Shown piece after piece: positions 38,200 to 46,267 of a stretch of 64,000 nucleotides of DNA. Numbering within the stretch: position 1 is the first letter of the stretch; each line of letters begins with the position of its first letter. Below the pieces are notes generated by a model that was not told the origin of the DNA, did not search any database, and saw only the letters and a list, made by a program, of their open reading frames with translations. Location of the stretch: NCBI GenBank assembly GCA_021414305.1, contig JAIOOS010000006.1, forward strand, positions 372,001 through 436,000, written 5' to 3'. The stretch comes from Burkholderiales bacterium. Lineage in GTDB: Bacteria > Pseudomonadota > Gammaproteobacteria > Burkholderiales > Burkholderiaceae_C. A program made the translations under genes and the position numbers.

Positions 38200-38895
38200 A
38201 TGAATACACAAGTTTCCGAACCTGCGGGTCGCCTGACGCAGCTCAAGAAGAGCGCGCTGGCCCTGGCCGCCGGAGCGGTACTCGGATTGGGCAGCGGCGC
38301 CGCCAGCGCCCAGGAAACGACGTTCGCGGGCTATACGAACGGCTGCTTCGGCCTGGGCTGCTTGCCGGCCAGCGTTCCCGGTCCGCAAACGGTCACCCTG
38401 GCAGGCTCGGGCCTGACCTACAACAATTCGACCTTCAACGCGGCGAGCGCGGACGACGGATTTCTCTCGCTCGGCTCGACCGGCGCAACGACTCCCGCCG
38501 GCAATGTCGACAACCTCGGCTCGTTCAGCCTGACCGGCGACCCGTACAGCTACGTCGGCGCCTTCTTCGACTTGCTGGTGACGTTCACGGCGCCTCCGGG
38601 AACGACTCCGGGCACCGCACTCTTCACCGACAAGATCATCGGCTCGGTGGCTGCCGACGGCCACGGTGGCATCTTCATCGACTTCGACAACGCGATCCAG
38701 ACCTTCGTGTTCGGCAATGGTGGCACCTTCGACTTCTTCGTCAACGACGTCTCCCTGATCGCGGGCAGGACCATCGGCCTCTCCGGAACGATCACTTCGT
38801 CGGTGAGCGCCGTCCCGGAGCCCGAGACCTATGCGCTGTTCATGGCGGGCCTGGCGGCCGTCGGCTTCATGACACGGCGGCGCCGCAAGGCCTGA
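38200..38895 (+). CDS. PEP-CTERM sorting-domain protein 2
   Basis: A 231-residue protein starting at ATG 38200 with AGGAGT upstream. The signal peptide (KSALALAAGAVLGLGSGAAS) is cleaved at SAQ. The mature part is beta-rich, with TFAGYTNGCFGLGCLP at its start and a repeated Gly/Thr/Ser pattern typical of structural surface proteins. The C-terminal PEP-CTERM tag PEPETYALFMAGLAAVGFM with TRRRRKA is almost the same as in the preceding gene. The body is unrelated to that of PEP-CTERM protein 1. It is the likely client of exosortase B and may sit in or bind the exopolysaccharide made by the rest of the locus. No enzymatic motif is seen. Confidence 0.92.
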   Translation: MNTQVSEPAGRLTQLKKSALALAAGAVLGLGSGAASAQETTFAGYTNGCFGLGCLPASVPGPQTVTLAGSGLTYNNSTFNAASADDGFLSLGSTGATTPAGNVDNLGSFSLTGDPYSYVGAFFDLLVTFTAPPGTTPGTALFTDKIIGSVAADGHGGIFIDFDNAIQTFVFGNGGTFDFFVNDVSLIAGRTIGLSGTITSSVSAVPEPETYALFMAGLAAVGFMTRRRRKA

Positions 38896-38912
38896 TCCGT
38901 CCGCTTCGAATG

Positions 38913-38940
38913 AAAAAGGCGAGCCTGGCTCGCCTTTTTT
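38913..38940 (+). terminator. rho-independent terminator after PEP-CTERM gene 2
   Basis: The same 28-base hairpin and T run as at 38041-38068. Identity extends from 38912 to 38943 (32 bases). It lies 17 bases after the PEP-CTERM 2 stop and 50 bases before the sensor-kinase start. Confidence 0.9.
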
Positions 38941-38989
38941 CATGGTGCGGCCCGTTGGGCCCCGGTCCGGCCCTGTTCACAATGGCGCC

Positions 38990-40888
38990 ATGCATGATGC
39001 CGATGCTTCCGTCAGCCCACGACGGCGGCTTCCTCGCTGGCAGCGATGGCTGCTCGTTCTCGGCGCGGTCGCGTCGTGCGCTCTCGTTCGCGCGGCCGAC
39101 CCGACGACGACGCAGCCGCCGGTCAGGCTCGACAAGGCGCTGATGGCGGTCAGCGCCAGCCCGGTCTTCCCGGTCGGCGTGCCGACGACGTCGGTGACGC
39201 TGCCCGACGACTGGGCGGCGACGAATCCGCGCCACGACGGCATCGTCTGGTACCGGGTGGCGTTCCGCTTCGCCGAAGCCACGCTGCCGGATGATCTGCT
39301 CGCGCTCTATGTCGAGCAGGCCTGCACCAACCTGCAGGTCCTGCTCAACGGCCACCTGATCTACAGCGGCGGCCGGATGGTCGAGCCGACCACGCGCAAT
39401 TGCGCCCGGCCGCACCTGATCACGCTGCCGCCTGCGCTGCTGAACGCCAATGGCAACGCCCTCGACCTGCGCGTGCTCGGCCACCCTGTGGAGAGCGTGG
39501 GCTCGGTCCGCCGGGCCGGCGGACTCTCGGCGCTCGAGCTCGGCATGCAGTCGACGCTGTCCGTCGCCCACTCCGGTCGCACCTTCTGGGAGCCGGCGTG
39601 GATCCGGGGCACCAGCCTGGTCCTGGTCGGCCTCGGTTGCCTGATGCTCGCGATCGGCTGGCTGCACAAGCGGGAGGTCTATTTTTCGTACTTCGGCTGG
39701 CTCTGCCTCGGCTGGGCGATCGTGTCGACGGCGATCTGGGCGCGCGACCTGCCCTGGAACAACGGCGTCAGCGAGTTCATGTTGAGTTCAGCCTGGCCCA
39801 TCCTGCTGGCGTTCGCCGTGCAGTTCCTCCTGAGCTTCGCCGGCCTGCGCTCGCGGATGATCGAGAACGTGCTGGCCCTGCAATGGGTGGCGCTGCCGCT
39901 GTCGCTGGTCGTGGCCGGCCCCGACCACCGGTTCGTCGTCGCCAACGTCTGGTACGCCCTGCTCGCCGCCGAGGTGGCGATCATCGTCGGCCTCTACCTC
40001 GTCACCGCACGCCGGCAGCGGCCACAGGACTTCGGCCCGCTGCTGATCGCAAGCGTCATCGGCGCGGCGGCCCTGGCGCTGGAGCTCGGCGTGCAATGGA
40101 GCGAGGGCGACCCCGACCCGGTGTCGATCGCCGAGTGCGTCGTGCCGGGCCTGCTGATCTACCTCGGCGGGCGGCTGTTCCTGATGTTTGCCCGGGCGCT
40201 GCGCGAGACCGTCGCCGACCGCAACCGGCTCGCGGAGCAGATGCACCGGATGAGTACCGAGATGGAGGCCCGGGTCGACCAGCTCACCGTGCAGAAGGTC
40301 GAGGAGCTGACCGCGCGGCGGGTCGAGCAGTTCACGCAGCAGGAGCGGCGGCGCATCGCCTCCGACCTGCACGACGATCTCGGCGCGAAGCTGCTGACCA
40401 TCGTTCATACCAGCGACAGCGCGCGCATCCCGCAGCTCGCCCGCGAGGCGCTCGACGAGATGCGCCTGTCGGTGCGCGGCCTTGCCGGCAAGCCGGTTCG
40501 CCTCGACGAGGCGCTGGCCGACTGGCGCGCCGAGGTGATGACCCGGCTGCAGCAGGCCGCCGTCGAGGCGCGCTGGGCGAACCCGCAGGAGGCGCTGGAG
40601 CAGACCCTCTCGGCGCGCGTGTTCATGCAGGTGACGCGGATCCTGCGCGAGGCGATCAGCAATGTCATTAAACACAGCTCGGCCACGGTCTGCGAGGTCC
40701 GCTGCCGGGTGGTCGGCAAGACCCTCGAGGTCCGCGTCCGCGACGACGGCCGCGGCATCACCGCCGACCTGCAGCGCGGCCAGGGCATGACGACCATGAA
40801 GCGGCGGGCCAAGCAGATCGAGGGCCAGTGTCTCGTCGAGTCCCGTGCCGGGTTCGGTGTAGTGATTTCGCTCACGGTTCCCCTTTAA
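38990..40888 (+). CDS. membrane sensor histidine kinase (HisKA_3 type)
   Basis: A 632-residue protein. I chose ATG 38990; an ATG at 38942 lies right at the end of the terminator. A signal anchor (about 15-35) leads to a periplasmic beta-sandwich of ~150 residues, then seven transmembrane helices (about 200-390), the 7TM-DISM-like plan. A coiled coil (MEARVDQLTVQKVEELTARR) precedes the dimerisation helix ERRRIASDLHDDLGAKLL with the phosphorylated His, and a NarX-type ATPase (EAISNVIKHSSAT, RDDGRGI, GQGMTTMKRRA). It would phosphorylate the LuxR-type regulator encoded next. A periplasmic carbohydrate-like sensor fits a role in exopolysaccharide control. Confidence 0.9.
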   Translation: MHDADASVSPRRRLPRWQRWLLVLGAVASCALVRAADPTTTQPPVRLDKALMAVSASPVFPVGVPTTSVTLPDDWAATNPRHDGIVWYRVAFRFAEATLPDDLLALYVEQACTNLQVLLNGHLIYSGGRMVEPTTRNCARPHLITLPPALLNANGNALDLRVLGHPVESVGSVRRAGGLSALELGMQSTLSVAHSGRTFWEPAWIRGTSLVLVGLGCLMLAIGWLHKREVYFSYFGWLCLGWAIVSTAIWARDLPWNNGVSEFMLSSAWPILLAFAVQFLLSFAGLRSRMIENVLALQWVALPLSLVVAGPDHRFVVANVWYALLAAEVAIIVGLYLVTARRQRPQDFGPLLIASVIGAAALALELGVQWSEGDPDPVSIAECVVPGLLIYLGGRLFLMFARALRETVADRNRLAEQMHRMSTEMEARVDQLTVQKVEELTARRVEQFTQQERRRIASDLHDDLGAKLLTIVHTSDSARIPQLAREALDEMRLSVRGLAGKPVRLDEALADWRAEVMTRLQQAAVEARWANPQEALEQTLSARVFMQVTRILREAISNVIKHSSATVCEVRCRVVGKTLEVRVRDDGRGITADLQRGQGMTTMKRRAKQIEGQCLVESRAGFGVVISLTVPL

Positions 40889-40926
40889 TCGGTGCGACGA
40901 CGGGCTTGGCCCTTGCTAGCATCCCC

Positions 40927-40942
40927 GTAGCGCATACGCGAC
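40927..40942. promoter_or_regulatory. inverted repeat upstream of the sigma-54 promoter
   Basis: GT-A-GCG-CATA-CGC-G-AC: half-sites GTxGCG and CGCxAC, centred about 37 bases before the -24 element. This is a plausible binding site for an activator, though bEBP sites are usually 80-150 bases upstream. No protein is assigned. Confidence 0.3.
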
Positions 40943-40971
40943 GAGAACCACGGGCCGGATTTACCATCGGC

Positions 40972-40986
40972 GGGCACGCGGTTTGC
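40972..40986 (+). promoter_or_regulatory. sigma-54 (-24/-12) promoter for the EPS regulator/transferase genes
   Basis: GGGCACGCGGTTTGC matches 10 of the 11 defined positions of TGGCACG-N4-TTGC (only the first T differs), with GG and GC correctly spaced. It lies in the 169-base gap between the sensor-kinase stop and the LuxR-regulator start, with transcription expected near 40998. In PEP-CTERM organisms, exopolysaccharide and PEP-CTERM genes are known to be under RpoN with a PrsR-type activator, so the placement fits. Confidence 0.75.
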
Positions 40987-41057
40987 CTTACTGGTTTTTT
41001 GCGCGCGATCCTTCGCCTGCGATCAAGCGAAAGTGCTATCGCGTCGAGGAGAGAAGC

Positions 41058-41741
41058 ATGACGACGAATATCCTCCTGCTCGAAGACATTCCCGAAGCGG
41101 CCGCGTGGCTCAAGCTGCAGATCGCGCAGGTCTTCCCCGATGCCGTGTTCTTCGACGCTTCGCGCGTCAACGCGGCGCTGAAGATCATCGCCGCCACCCA
41201 TCTCGACGTCGCCCTGATCGACCTCGGGCTGCCCGACGGGTCGGGCGTCGATGCGGTTGCCGCGCTGCGGGAGTCGCAGCCGCACGCCCAGGCCGTGGTC
41301 GTGACGATCCACGACGACGACGACCATCTGTTCCCTGCCCTGCAGGCCGGCGCCTTCGGCTACCTGCTGAAGGACCAGGCGGGGCCGGCCACGGTGGAGC
41401 AGTTCCGGCGCATGAGCCAGGGCGAACCGCCGCTCTCGCCGGCGATCGCCCGCCGCGTCATGGCCCACTTCGCCTCGCGCTCTTCGCAGCGCGGCCGCCC
41501 CCGCTCGATGCCGCACGTGGCGCTGACCGATCGCGAGAACGAGGTGCTGTTGCGCGTCGCCAAGGGCTTCACCCTGCCCGAGATCGCGGTGCAGCTCGAG
41601 CTCTCGCGCCACACCATTTCCGACTACGTGAAGCAGATCTACCGCAAGCTCAACGTCAGCTCGCGCGCCGAAGCAGCGCTCGAAGCGCAGCGTCTCGGCC
41701 TGTTCGGGCGGGGACGACGCGCACAGGAACACGTGGTCTAG
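41058..41741 (+). CDS. LuxR/NarL-type response regulator
   Basis: A 227-residue protein starting at ATG 41058 with GAGGAG upstream. The receiver (1-120) has acidic E9/D10 in LLLEDIPEA, phosphorylatable aspartate D55 in ALIDLGLPDGSG, and K108 in YLLKDQAG. The C-terminal LuxR HTH (about 153-215) is LTDRENEVLLRVAKGFTLPE followed by IAVQLELSRHTISDYVKQIY and a closing KLNVSSRAEAA. It pairs with the kinase gene directly upstream but is separated from it by a sigma-54 promoter, so the regulator can be expressed independently. It probably controls this EPS locus. Confidence 0.93.
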   Translation: MTTNILLLEDIPEAAAWLKLQIAQVFPDAVFFDASRVNAALKIIAATHLDVALIDLGLPDGSGVDAVAALRESQPHAQAVVVTIHDDDDHLFPALQAGAFGYLLKDQAGPATVEQFRRMSQGEPPLSPAIARRVMAHFASRSSQRGRPRSMPHVALTDRENEVLLRVAKGFTLPEIAVQLELSRHTISDYVKQIYRKLNVSSRAEAALEAQRLGLFGRGRRAQEHVV

Positions 41742-41742
41742 G

Positions 41743-41760
41743 CACCGGATCGCCCCGGTG
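41743..41760 (+). other. short hairpin between the regulator and transferase genes
   Basis: CACCGG and CCGGTG flank a 6-base loop (ATCGCC) just after the regulator stop. There is no T tract, so it is not a normal terminator; it may stabilise or process the transcript. Confidence 0.3.
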
Positions 41761-41804
41761 AGCACGCTGGCCGCACGACGCGGCGGACTTTCCGCTGACG
41801 GTTG

Positions 41805-43205
41805 ATGTTCGACGACCCGCACAAGCGAACGTTCTTCAACGCCCCGCAGTCCGTGACGACGTTCGTCGCGGCCTTGCTCGAGCCGGGGATCAGCGTGCTG
41901 ACTTTCGTCGCGGCGACGCTGTCCTTCGACCCCCCGATCATCGGACGGGACGTTGCCGTTTGCATTCTGATCCTTGCCCTGACGTTTCCCGGACGCAACC
42001 GCTTCCGCGACAACCTGCTCGGCGCGGCGGTCGACATCGTTTCTTCGTGGCTGGTGCTTCTCGCCATCCTCGCGCTATGCGCCTTCGCCGCGGACAGCTG
42101 GCCCAAGGGAGACAGCCCCAGATCGACGGTGATCTGGATCTGGGCCCTCGCCACTCCCGTCCTGCAGTGGCTGGCCACCGTGGGCGGCAAGTTCGTCTTG
42201 AACCGCCACGCCGCAAGGCCGGAGAGCCGGCGCATCGCGGTGGTGGTCGGCGCGAGCGCCCTGGGCACCAAGGTCGCGCGTGCGCTGCAGGCCGGCGACG
42301 ACATCGGCGTCGACTTCGCCGGCTACTTCGACGACCGCCTCGACGACCGCATCGACCCCGAAGCGCAGGCCAAGGTGCTGGGCAAGCTGAACGACATCGC
42401 TGCCTACGTCGTGGCGCACGGCGTGCGCGACGTCTACATCACCTTGCCGCTCGGTTCGCAGCCGCGCATCGTCGACCTGCTCGAGCAGCTCCAGGGAACG
42501 ACGGCGTCGCTGTTCTTCGTGCCCGACGTGTTCGGCATCAGCATCATCCAAGGGCGCCTGCAGGACATCAACGGCATTCCGGTGGTCGGCATCTGCGAGA
42601 CGCCCTTCACCGGCACCAACGAACTCGCCAAGCGGCTGAGCGACCTGGTGCTGGCCTCCGCGATCCTGGTGCTGATCTCGCCCGTGATGCTGTTCATCGC
42701 CTGCGGCGTCAAGCTCAGCTCGCCCGGCCCGGTGATCTTCCGCCAGCGCCGCAACGGCCTCGACGGCGACGAGATCGTGGTCTACAAGTTCCGCTCGATG
42801 ACGACGCAGGAGAACGGCCCCGAGATCCGCCAGGCGACGCGCAACGACCCGCGGGTGACGCCCTTCGGCGCGTTCCTGCGCCGCAACTCCCTTGACGAGC
42901 TGCCGCAGTTCCTGAACGTCATCCAGGGCAGCATGAGCATCGTCGGCCCGAGGCCGCACGCGGTCACGCACAACGAGCAGTACCGGCAGATCATCAAGGC
43001 CTACATGGTCCGGCACAAGGTCAAGCCGGGCATCACCGGCTGGGCGCAGATCCATGGCCACCGCGGCGAGACCGACACGATCGAGAAGATGCGCGCCCGC
43101 GTCGAGTACGACCTCGAGTACCTGCGCAACTGGTCGATCGGCCTCGACCTGCGCATCATCGCCAGCACCGTTCGCCTGGTGTTCTTCGACCGGCAGGCCT
43201 ACTGA
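41805..43205 (+). CDS. undecaprenyl-phosphate sugar (glucose) phosphotransferase
   Basis: A 466-residue protein starting at ATG 41805 (a TTG directly before it is in frame but unlikely). Four N-terminal transmembrane helices and a CoA-binding-like domain (RRIAVVVGASALGTKVARA) lead to helix 5 and the C-terminal polyprenyl-glycosyl-1-phosphate transferase domain: SSPGPVIFRQRRNGLDG, VVYKFRSMTT, RRNSLDELPQFLNVI, MSIVGPRPHAVTHNEQY and VKPGITGWAQIHGHRG. This is the WcaJ/EpsB-type initiating enzyme that loads the first sugar-1-phosphate onto the lipid carrier at the inner membrane. It defines this as a lipid-linked (Wzx/Wzy-type) polysaccharide. Confidence 0.95.
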   Translation: MFDDPHKRTFFNAPQSVTTFVAALLEPGISVLTFVAATLSFDPPIIGRDVAVCILILALTFPGRNRFRDNLLGAAVDIVSSWLVLLAILALCAFAADSWPKGDSPRSTVIWIWALATPVLQWLATVGGKFVLNRHAARPESRRIAVVVGASALGTKVARALQAGDDIGVDFAGYFDDRLDDRIDPEAQAKVLGKLNDIAAYVVAHGVRDVYITLPLGSQPRIVDLLEQLQGTTASLFFVPDVFGISIIQGRLQDINGIPVVGICETPFTGTNELAKRLSDLVLASAILVLISPVMLFIACGVKLSSPGPVIFRQRRNGLDGDEIVVYKFRSMTTQENGPEIRQATRNDPRVTPFGAFLRRNSLDELPQFLNVIQGSMSIVGPRPHAVTHNEQYRQIIKAYMVRHKVKPGITGWAQIHGHRGETDTIEKMRARVEYDLEYLRNWSIGLDLRIIASTVRLVFFDRQAY

Positions 43206-43225
43206 AGTCTGCGGCGCGAACGCCG

Positions 43226-44290
43226 GTGAACGTCGTCAACCTCAGCGAGCTCGATCCGGCGTGGAACTGGCTGAGCGGGCGGGCCCACCCGGCGCGCCCG
43301 GTGCATTGGGCACACGCGAGCGCGAAGGCTTCGCCGGTTCCGGGCTGGCTGCCGCGCGCCACCACGCTGCGCCGGGCGCTCGCCGGCTGGCGCAGCATCG
43401 GCCTCCTCGGCGACGACCCGCGCTCGCTGCTGGTCTCGCACGGGCCGCGGATGACGATGTACGGCGCCTTCGCCGGCCGCCTGCGCCGCCGCCGCCCTCG
43501 GCACCTCGCCTACTCCTTCAACTTCACCGAGCTGCCGCAGGGCCGGATGCGCCGCGCCATGGCCGACGCGTTCGCGTCGGTCGACCGCTTCGTCTGCTTT
43601 TCGCAGATGGAGCGGGAGCTCTACGCTCGCCACTTCGACCTCGACCCGATGCGGATCGACATGATCCACTGGGCCGCCCGCCCCCCAGACGTCGACCCCG
43701 GGGCGGCGCCGCGGATCCGGGGCGACTACGTCTGCGCCCTCGGCAGCCAGGGGCGCGACTATGCGACGCTGATCGCCGCGATGCGCACCCTGCCGATGAT
43801 CAAGCTCGTGATCGTCGCCACAGCGGAGTCGCTCGCGGGACTGGCGATCCCTGGCAATGTCGAGGTGCTGATCGGCGTCCCTCTGGCCCAGGCGATGAAC
43901 GTGCTGCAGCACAGCCGGTTCTCGGTGGTTCCGCTGCGCGGCGCCGAGGTGCCGTGCGGGCACGTGACGCTGGTCTCCGCCATGCATTGCGCCAAGGCGA
44001 CGGTCGTTTCCGACTCTTCGGGCGTGTCGGACTACGTGACGCAGGAGGTCACCGGGCTGGCGGTGCCGGTGGCCGACGTTCCTGCGCTGGCCGGCGCCAT
44101 CGAGCGGCTCTGGGCAGACGCGGCCGCAGCCCGCGCCCTGGGCGACGCCGCGAAGGCGTTCGCCACGGCGCACTGCGGCGAAGATACGGTGGTGGCGTAT
44201 CTGGAAAACTATCTGAACACGCATCAGCTCTCGATTCCGGGCCGGGGAACCCCCCGAGCGACGCCAAAACCCACAGGAGACTCACGATGA
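43226..44290 (+). CDS. glycosyltransferase (GT4-like)
   Basis: A 354-residue protein starting at GTG 43226, 20 bases after the sugar-transferase gene. The C-terminal nucleotide-binding half shows ALGSQGRDYATLIAAM, the low-conservation donor region VPLRGAEVPCGHVTLVSAMH and SSGVSDYVTQEVTGLAVPV, a GT4-type donor pocket. The N-terminal half (SELDPAWNWLSGRAHPARPV) is shorter than usual. No signal or membrane segment is seen. It probably adds an early sugar of the repeat unit. The last codons overlap the start region of the EpsL gene (44287). Confidence 0.85.
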   Translation: MNVVNLSELDPAWNWLSGRAHPARPVHWAHASAKASPVPGWLPRATTLRRALAGWRSIGLLGDDPRSLLVSHGPRMTMYGAFAGRLRRRRPRHLAYSFNFTELPQGRMRRAMADAFASVDRFVCFSQMERELYARHFDLDPMRIDMIHWAARPPDVDPGAAPRIRGDYVCALGSQGRDYATLIAAMRTLPMIKLVIVATAESLAGLAIPGNVEVLIGVPLAQAMNVLQHSRFSVVPLRGAEVPCGHVTLVSAMHCAKATVVSDSSGVSDYVTQEVTGLAVPVADVPALAGAIERLWADAAAARALGDAAKAFATAHCGEDTVVAYLENYLNTHQLSIPGRGTPRATPKPTGDSR

Positions 44291-45597
44291 CCCAGCCCCG
44301 CGACCGCCTGGCGACCCCGCTTTCGGCCGGCCTCTCCTGCCTGCTGTGGGCCGCCGGCGCGATGGCGCAGGACGGCGCCCCGCCCGCTCCGGCAACGGCC
44401 AGCGCCGCGGAGCCGACGCCCTGGTACGTCGGCGCCAGCCAGGGCTTCACCCACGAGACCAATGTCTACCGGGTCCCGTCGTCGCCGGGAGACACCTACT
44501 CGACGACCACCGTGTTCGGCGGCTTCGACCAGCGCATCGGCCGGCAGCGCCTGTTCGGCGACGCCAGCGTCGGACTGAATCGCTATTTCGACGAGAAGCA
44601 GCTCGACAACACCAGCTATGCCTTCGCGCTCGGCCTCGACTGGGAGACCGTCGGCAGCCTGTCCGGCGATCTCGATGCGAGGTGGAGCCAGTACCTCGCC
44701 GCACCCGCCGCCAGTGCAGGCATTCCGTCGACGACCCTGAACCTGGCGGACTCGAGGTCGATCAGCGCGGCCGCGCGCTGGGGCGGCAGCTCGCTGCTGA
44801 CGCTCGAAGGCACCGTGCGCCACTCGAGCCTCGACTACTCCGACGCGGCCTATGTCTCGTCCGAATCGAGCGGCAACGCCGGCAGCCTGACGCTGTACTA
44901 CGGCAAGGGCGGACCGCTCCGGCTCGGGGTCGGCGCGCGCTACGACCGCACCGAGACGCCCAAGGCGGTGTTCTTTCCGCTGACGGCCGAGTACGAGTCG
45001 AACACGCTCACCGGCCGCCATGTCGATTTCCACGCCGACTACGACGTGAGCGGACGGGTCACGACCAACCTGCGTCTCAGCTACACCAAACAGAGCAACT
45101 CGCTGATCGAGGCTTCGGACTTCTCCGGACTCACCGGGCGGCTCGCGGTGGTCTGGCAGGCGACGGGCCGGATCGCCGTCAACGCCTACGCCTCGCGCGA
45201 ATCGGGCTTCGACTCGGCTTTCAACAGCTCGACCTTCGTGCCGCCCGGATCGCCTCCGGGCACGCCGCCCGTCACCCAGCTGTACGAGAACAACCGGCTC
45301 ACCTACTCGGCCGACCTCAGCGCCGTCTACTCCGCGACCGCGAAGATCGACGTGACCGCCGGCGGGCACTACGCGCGAGCGAAGGTGCTGTCGACGACGA
45401 GCGACACCGTCACCGTGTCCTCGGTGGAGAGCACCGACCTGCAGAGGATGTTCTACCTCTCCGCCAACTACGCGTTCACGCGCAACGGCACGGCCTACTG
45501 CAAGCTCTCGCGCGAGCTGCGCAATGTGTCTGGCGGCGTCGGCTATTCGTACGACGCGAACAGCATCGGCTGCTCGGTCCGCTACACCTACCGCTGA
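44287..45597 (+). CDS. epsL: outer-membrane beta-barrel protein, EpsL-like
   Basis: A 436-residue protein starting at ATG 44287 with CAGGAGA upstream. A signal peptide ends at AMAQ. The rest is alternating beta-strand sequence with Tyr/aromatic girdles, GVGARYDRTETP turns and a final VRYTYR, as in outer-membrane barrels. It fits the XrtB/PEP-CTERM-associated polysaccharide outer-membrane protein EpsL in length and position next to the initiating transferase and exosortase B system. A role in polymer export or surface anchoring is likely, by family. Assignment to EpsL rests on context and general pattern. Confidence 0.8.
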   Translation: MTQPRDRLATPLSAGLSCLLWAAGAMAQDGAPPAPATASAAEPTPWYVGASQGFTHETNVYRVPSSPGDTYSTTTVFGGFDQRIGRQRLFGDASVGLNRYFDEKQLDNTSYAFALGLDWETVGSLSGDLDARWSQYLAAPAASAGIPSTTLNLADSRSISAAARWGGSSLLTLEGTVRHSSLDYSDAAYVSSESSGNAGSLTLYYGKGGPLRLGVGARYDRTETPKAVFFPLTAEYESNTLTGRHVDFHADYDVSGRVTTNLRLSYTKQSNSLIEASDFSGLTGRLAVVWQATGRIAVNAYASRESGFDSAFNSSTFVPPGSPPGTPPVTQLYENNRLTYSADLSAVYSATAKIDVTAGGHYARAKVLSTTSDTVTVSSVESTDLQRMFYLSANYAFTRNGTAYCKLSRELRNVSGGVGYSYDANSIGCSVRYTYR

Positions 45598-45615
45598 CGC
45601 CGGCAAGCGCCGCCG

Positions 45616-45987
45616 CTAGCGGGTCGGCGGGTAGAGGAAGGTTCGCCCCACCGGCTGCCAGTCGCGGCCGAGCATCTTCCACTCGAGCACGGCGCCCGGC
45701 GCGGCGCCTTCGATGACGATGTAGTACGGCCGGCCGACATCGAAGTCGACCACCGACTGGCGCGCCGCGGTGAGGAACACCGAGCCGCCGCCGCGAACGC
45801 GGAACTCGTGCTTGCCCGGCAGCATGGAGACGACCCAGCCCTTGCCGCCCTCAAGGCCCGTGCCCGGACCCAGGCTGCCGCAGCTGCCCTGCTGATGCGC
45901 TTCCTGCGCCTTCCAGTCGACGGCCGCGGCGGCGAGCGCGAGCCCGTTCGCGAGAACGAGCGACAGGGCGAGGGCGATCTTCTTCAT
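45616..45987 (-). CDS. small secreted protein of unknown function
   Basis: A 123-residue protein starting at ATG 45987. The signal peptide is MKKIALALSLVLANGLALAA. The mature protein of ~100 residues is beta-rich, with one cysteine (QQGSCGSLGPG) and a VVSMLPGKHEFRVRGGG turn region. It ends 18 bases from the EpsL stop, convergent. No known family is recognised. Location inside the EPS locus suggests, but does not show, a periplasmic or extracellular role there. Confidence 0.7.
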   Translation of the reverse strand: MKKIALALSLVLANGLALAAAAVDWKAQEAHQQGSCGSLGPGTGLEGGKGWVVSMLPGKHEFRVRGGGSVFLTAARQSVVDFDVGRPYYIVIEGAAPGAVLEWKMLGRDWQPVGRTFLYPPTR

Positions 45988-46267
45988 GGGCGGTGAGGCC
46001 ATGCTACCCCGCGATGCGGCCGGGGCCCCGGCGCGGGCGTGAACTACGCACGGGCGCAATCGCTACGAATTGTGAGCAAGGTAAGGCAATGGAAGCGCGA
46101 GAACCGACGCCCCGTGGAGGTGCCGAACGTCGCTCGTTCGCCCCGAGGCCTGCATCCCTTTGTCACAACTCCTGTTTCAAGTTCGCCGGCAGGCGCCCGA
46201 AATCACCGGAACATCGCGCCCCGTCGACGTCCCGCCCGAAGCCCGCCTTTCCTTTCCCGATTCCCTG

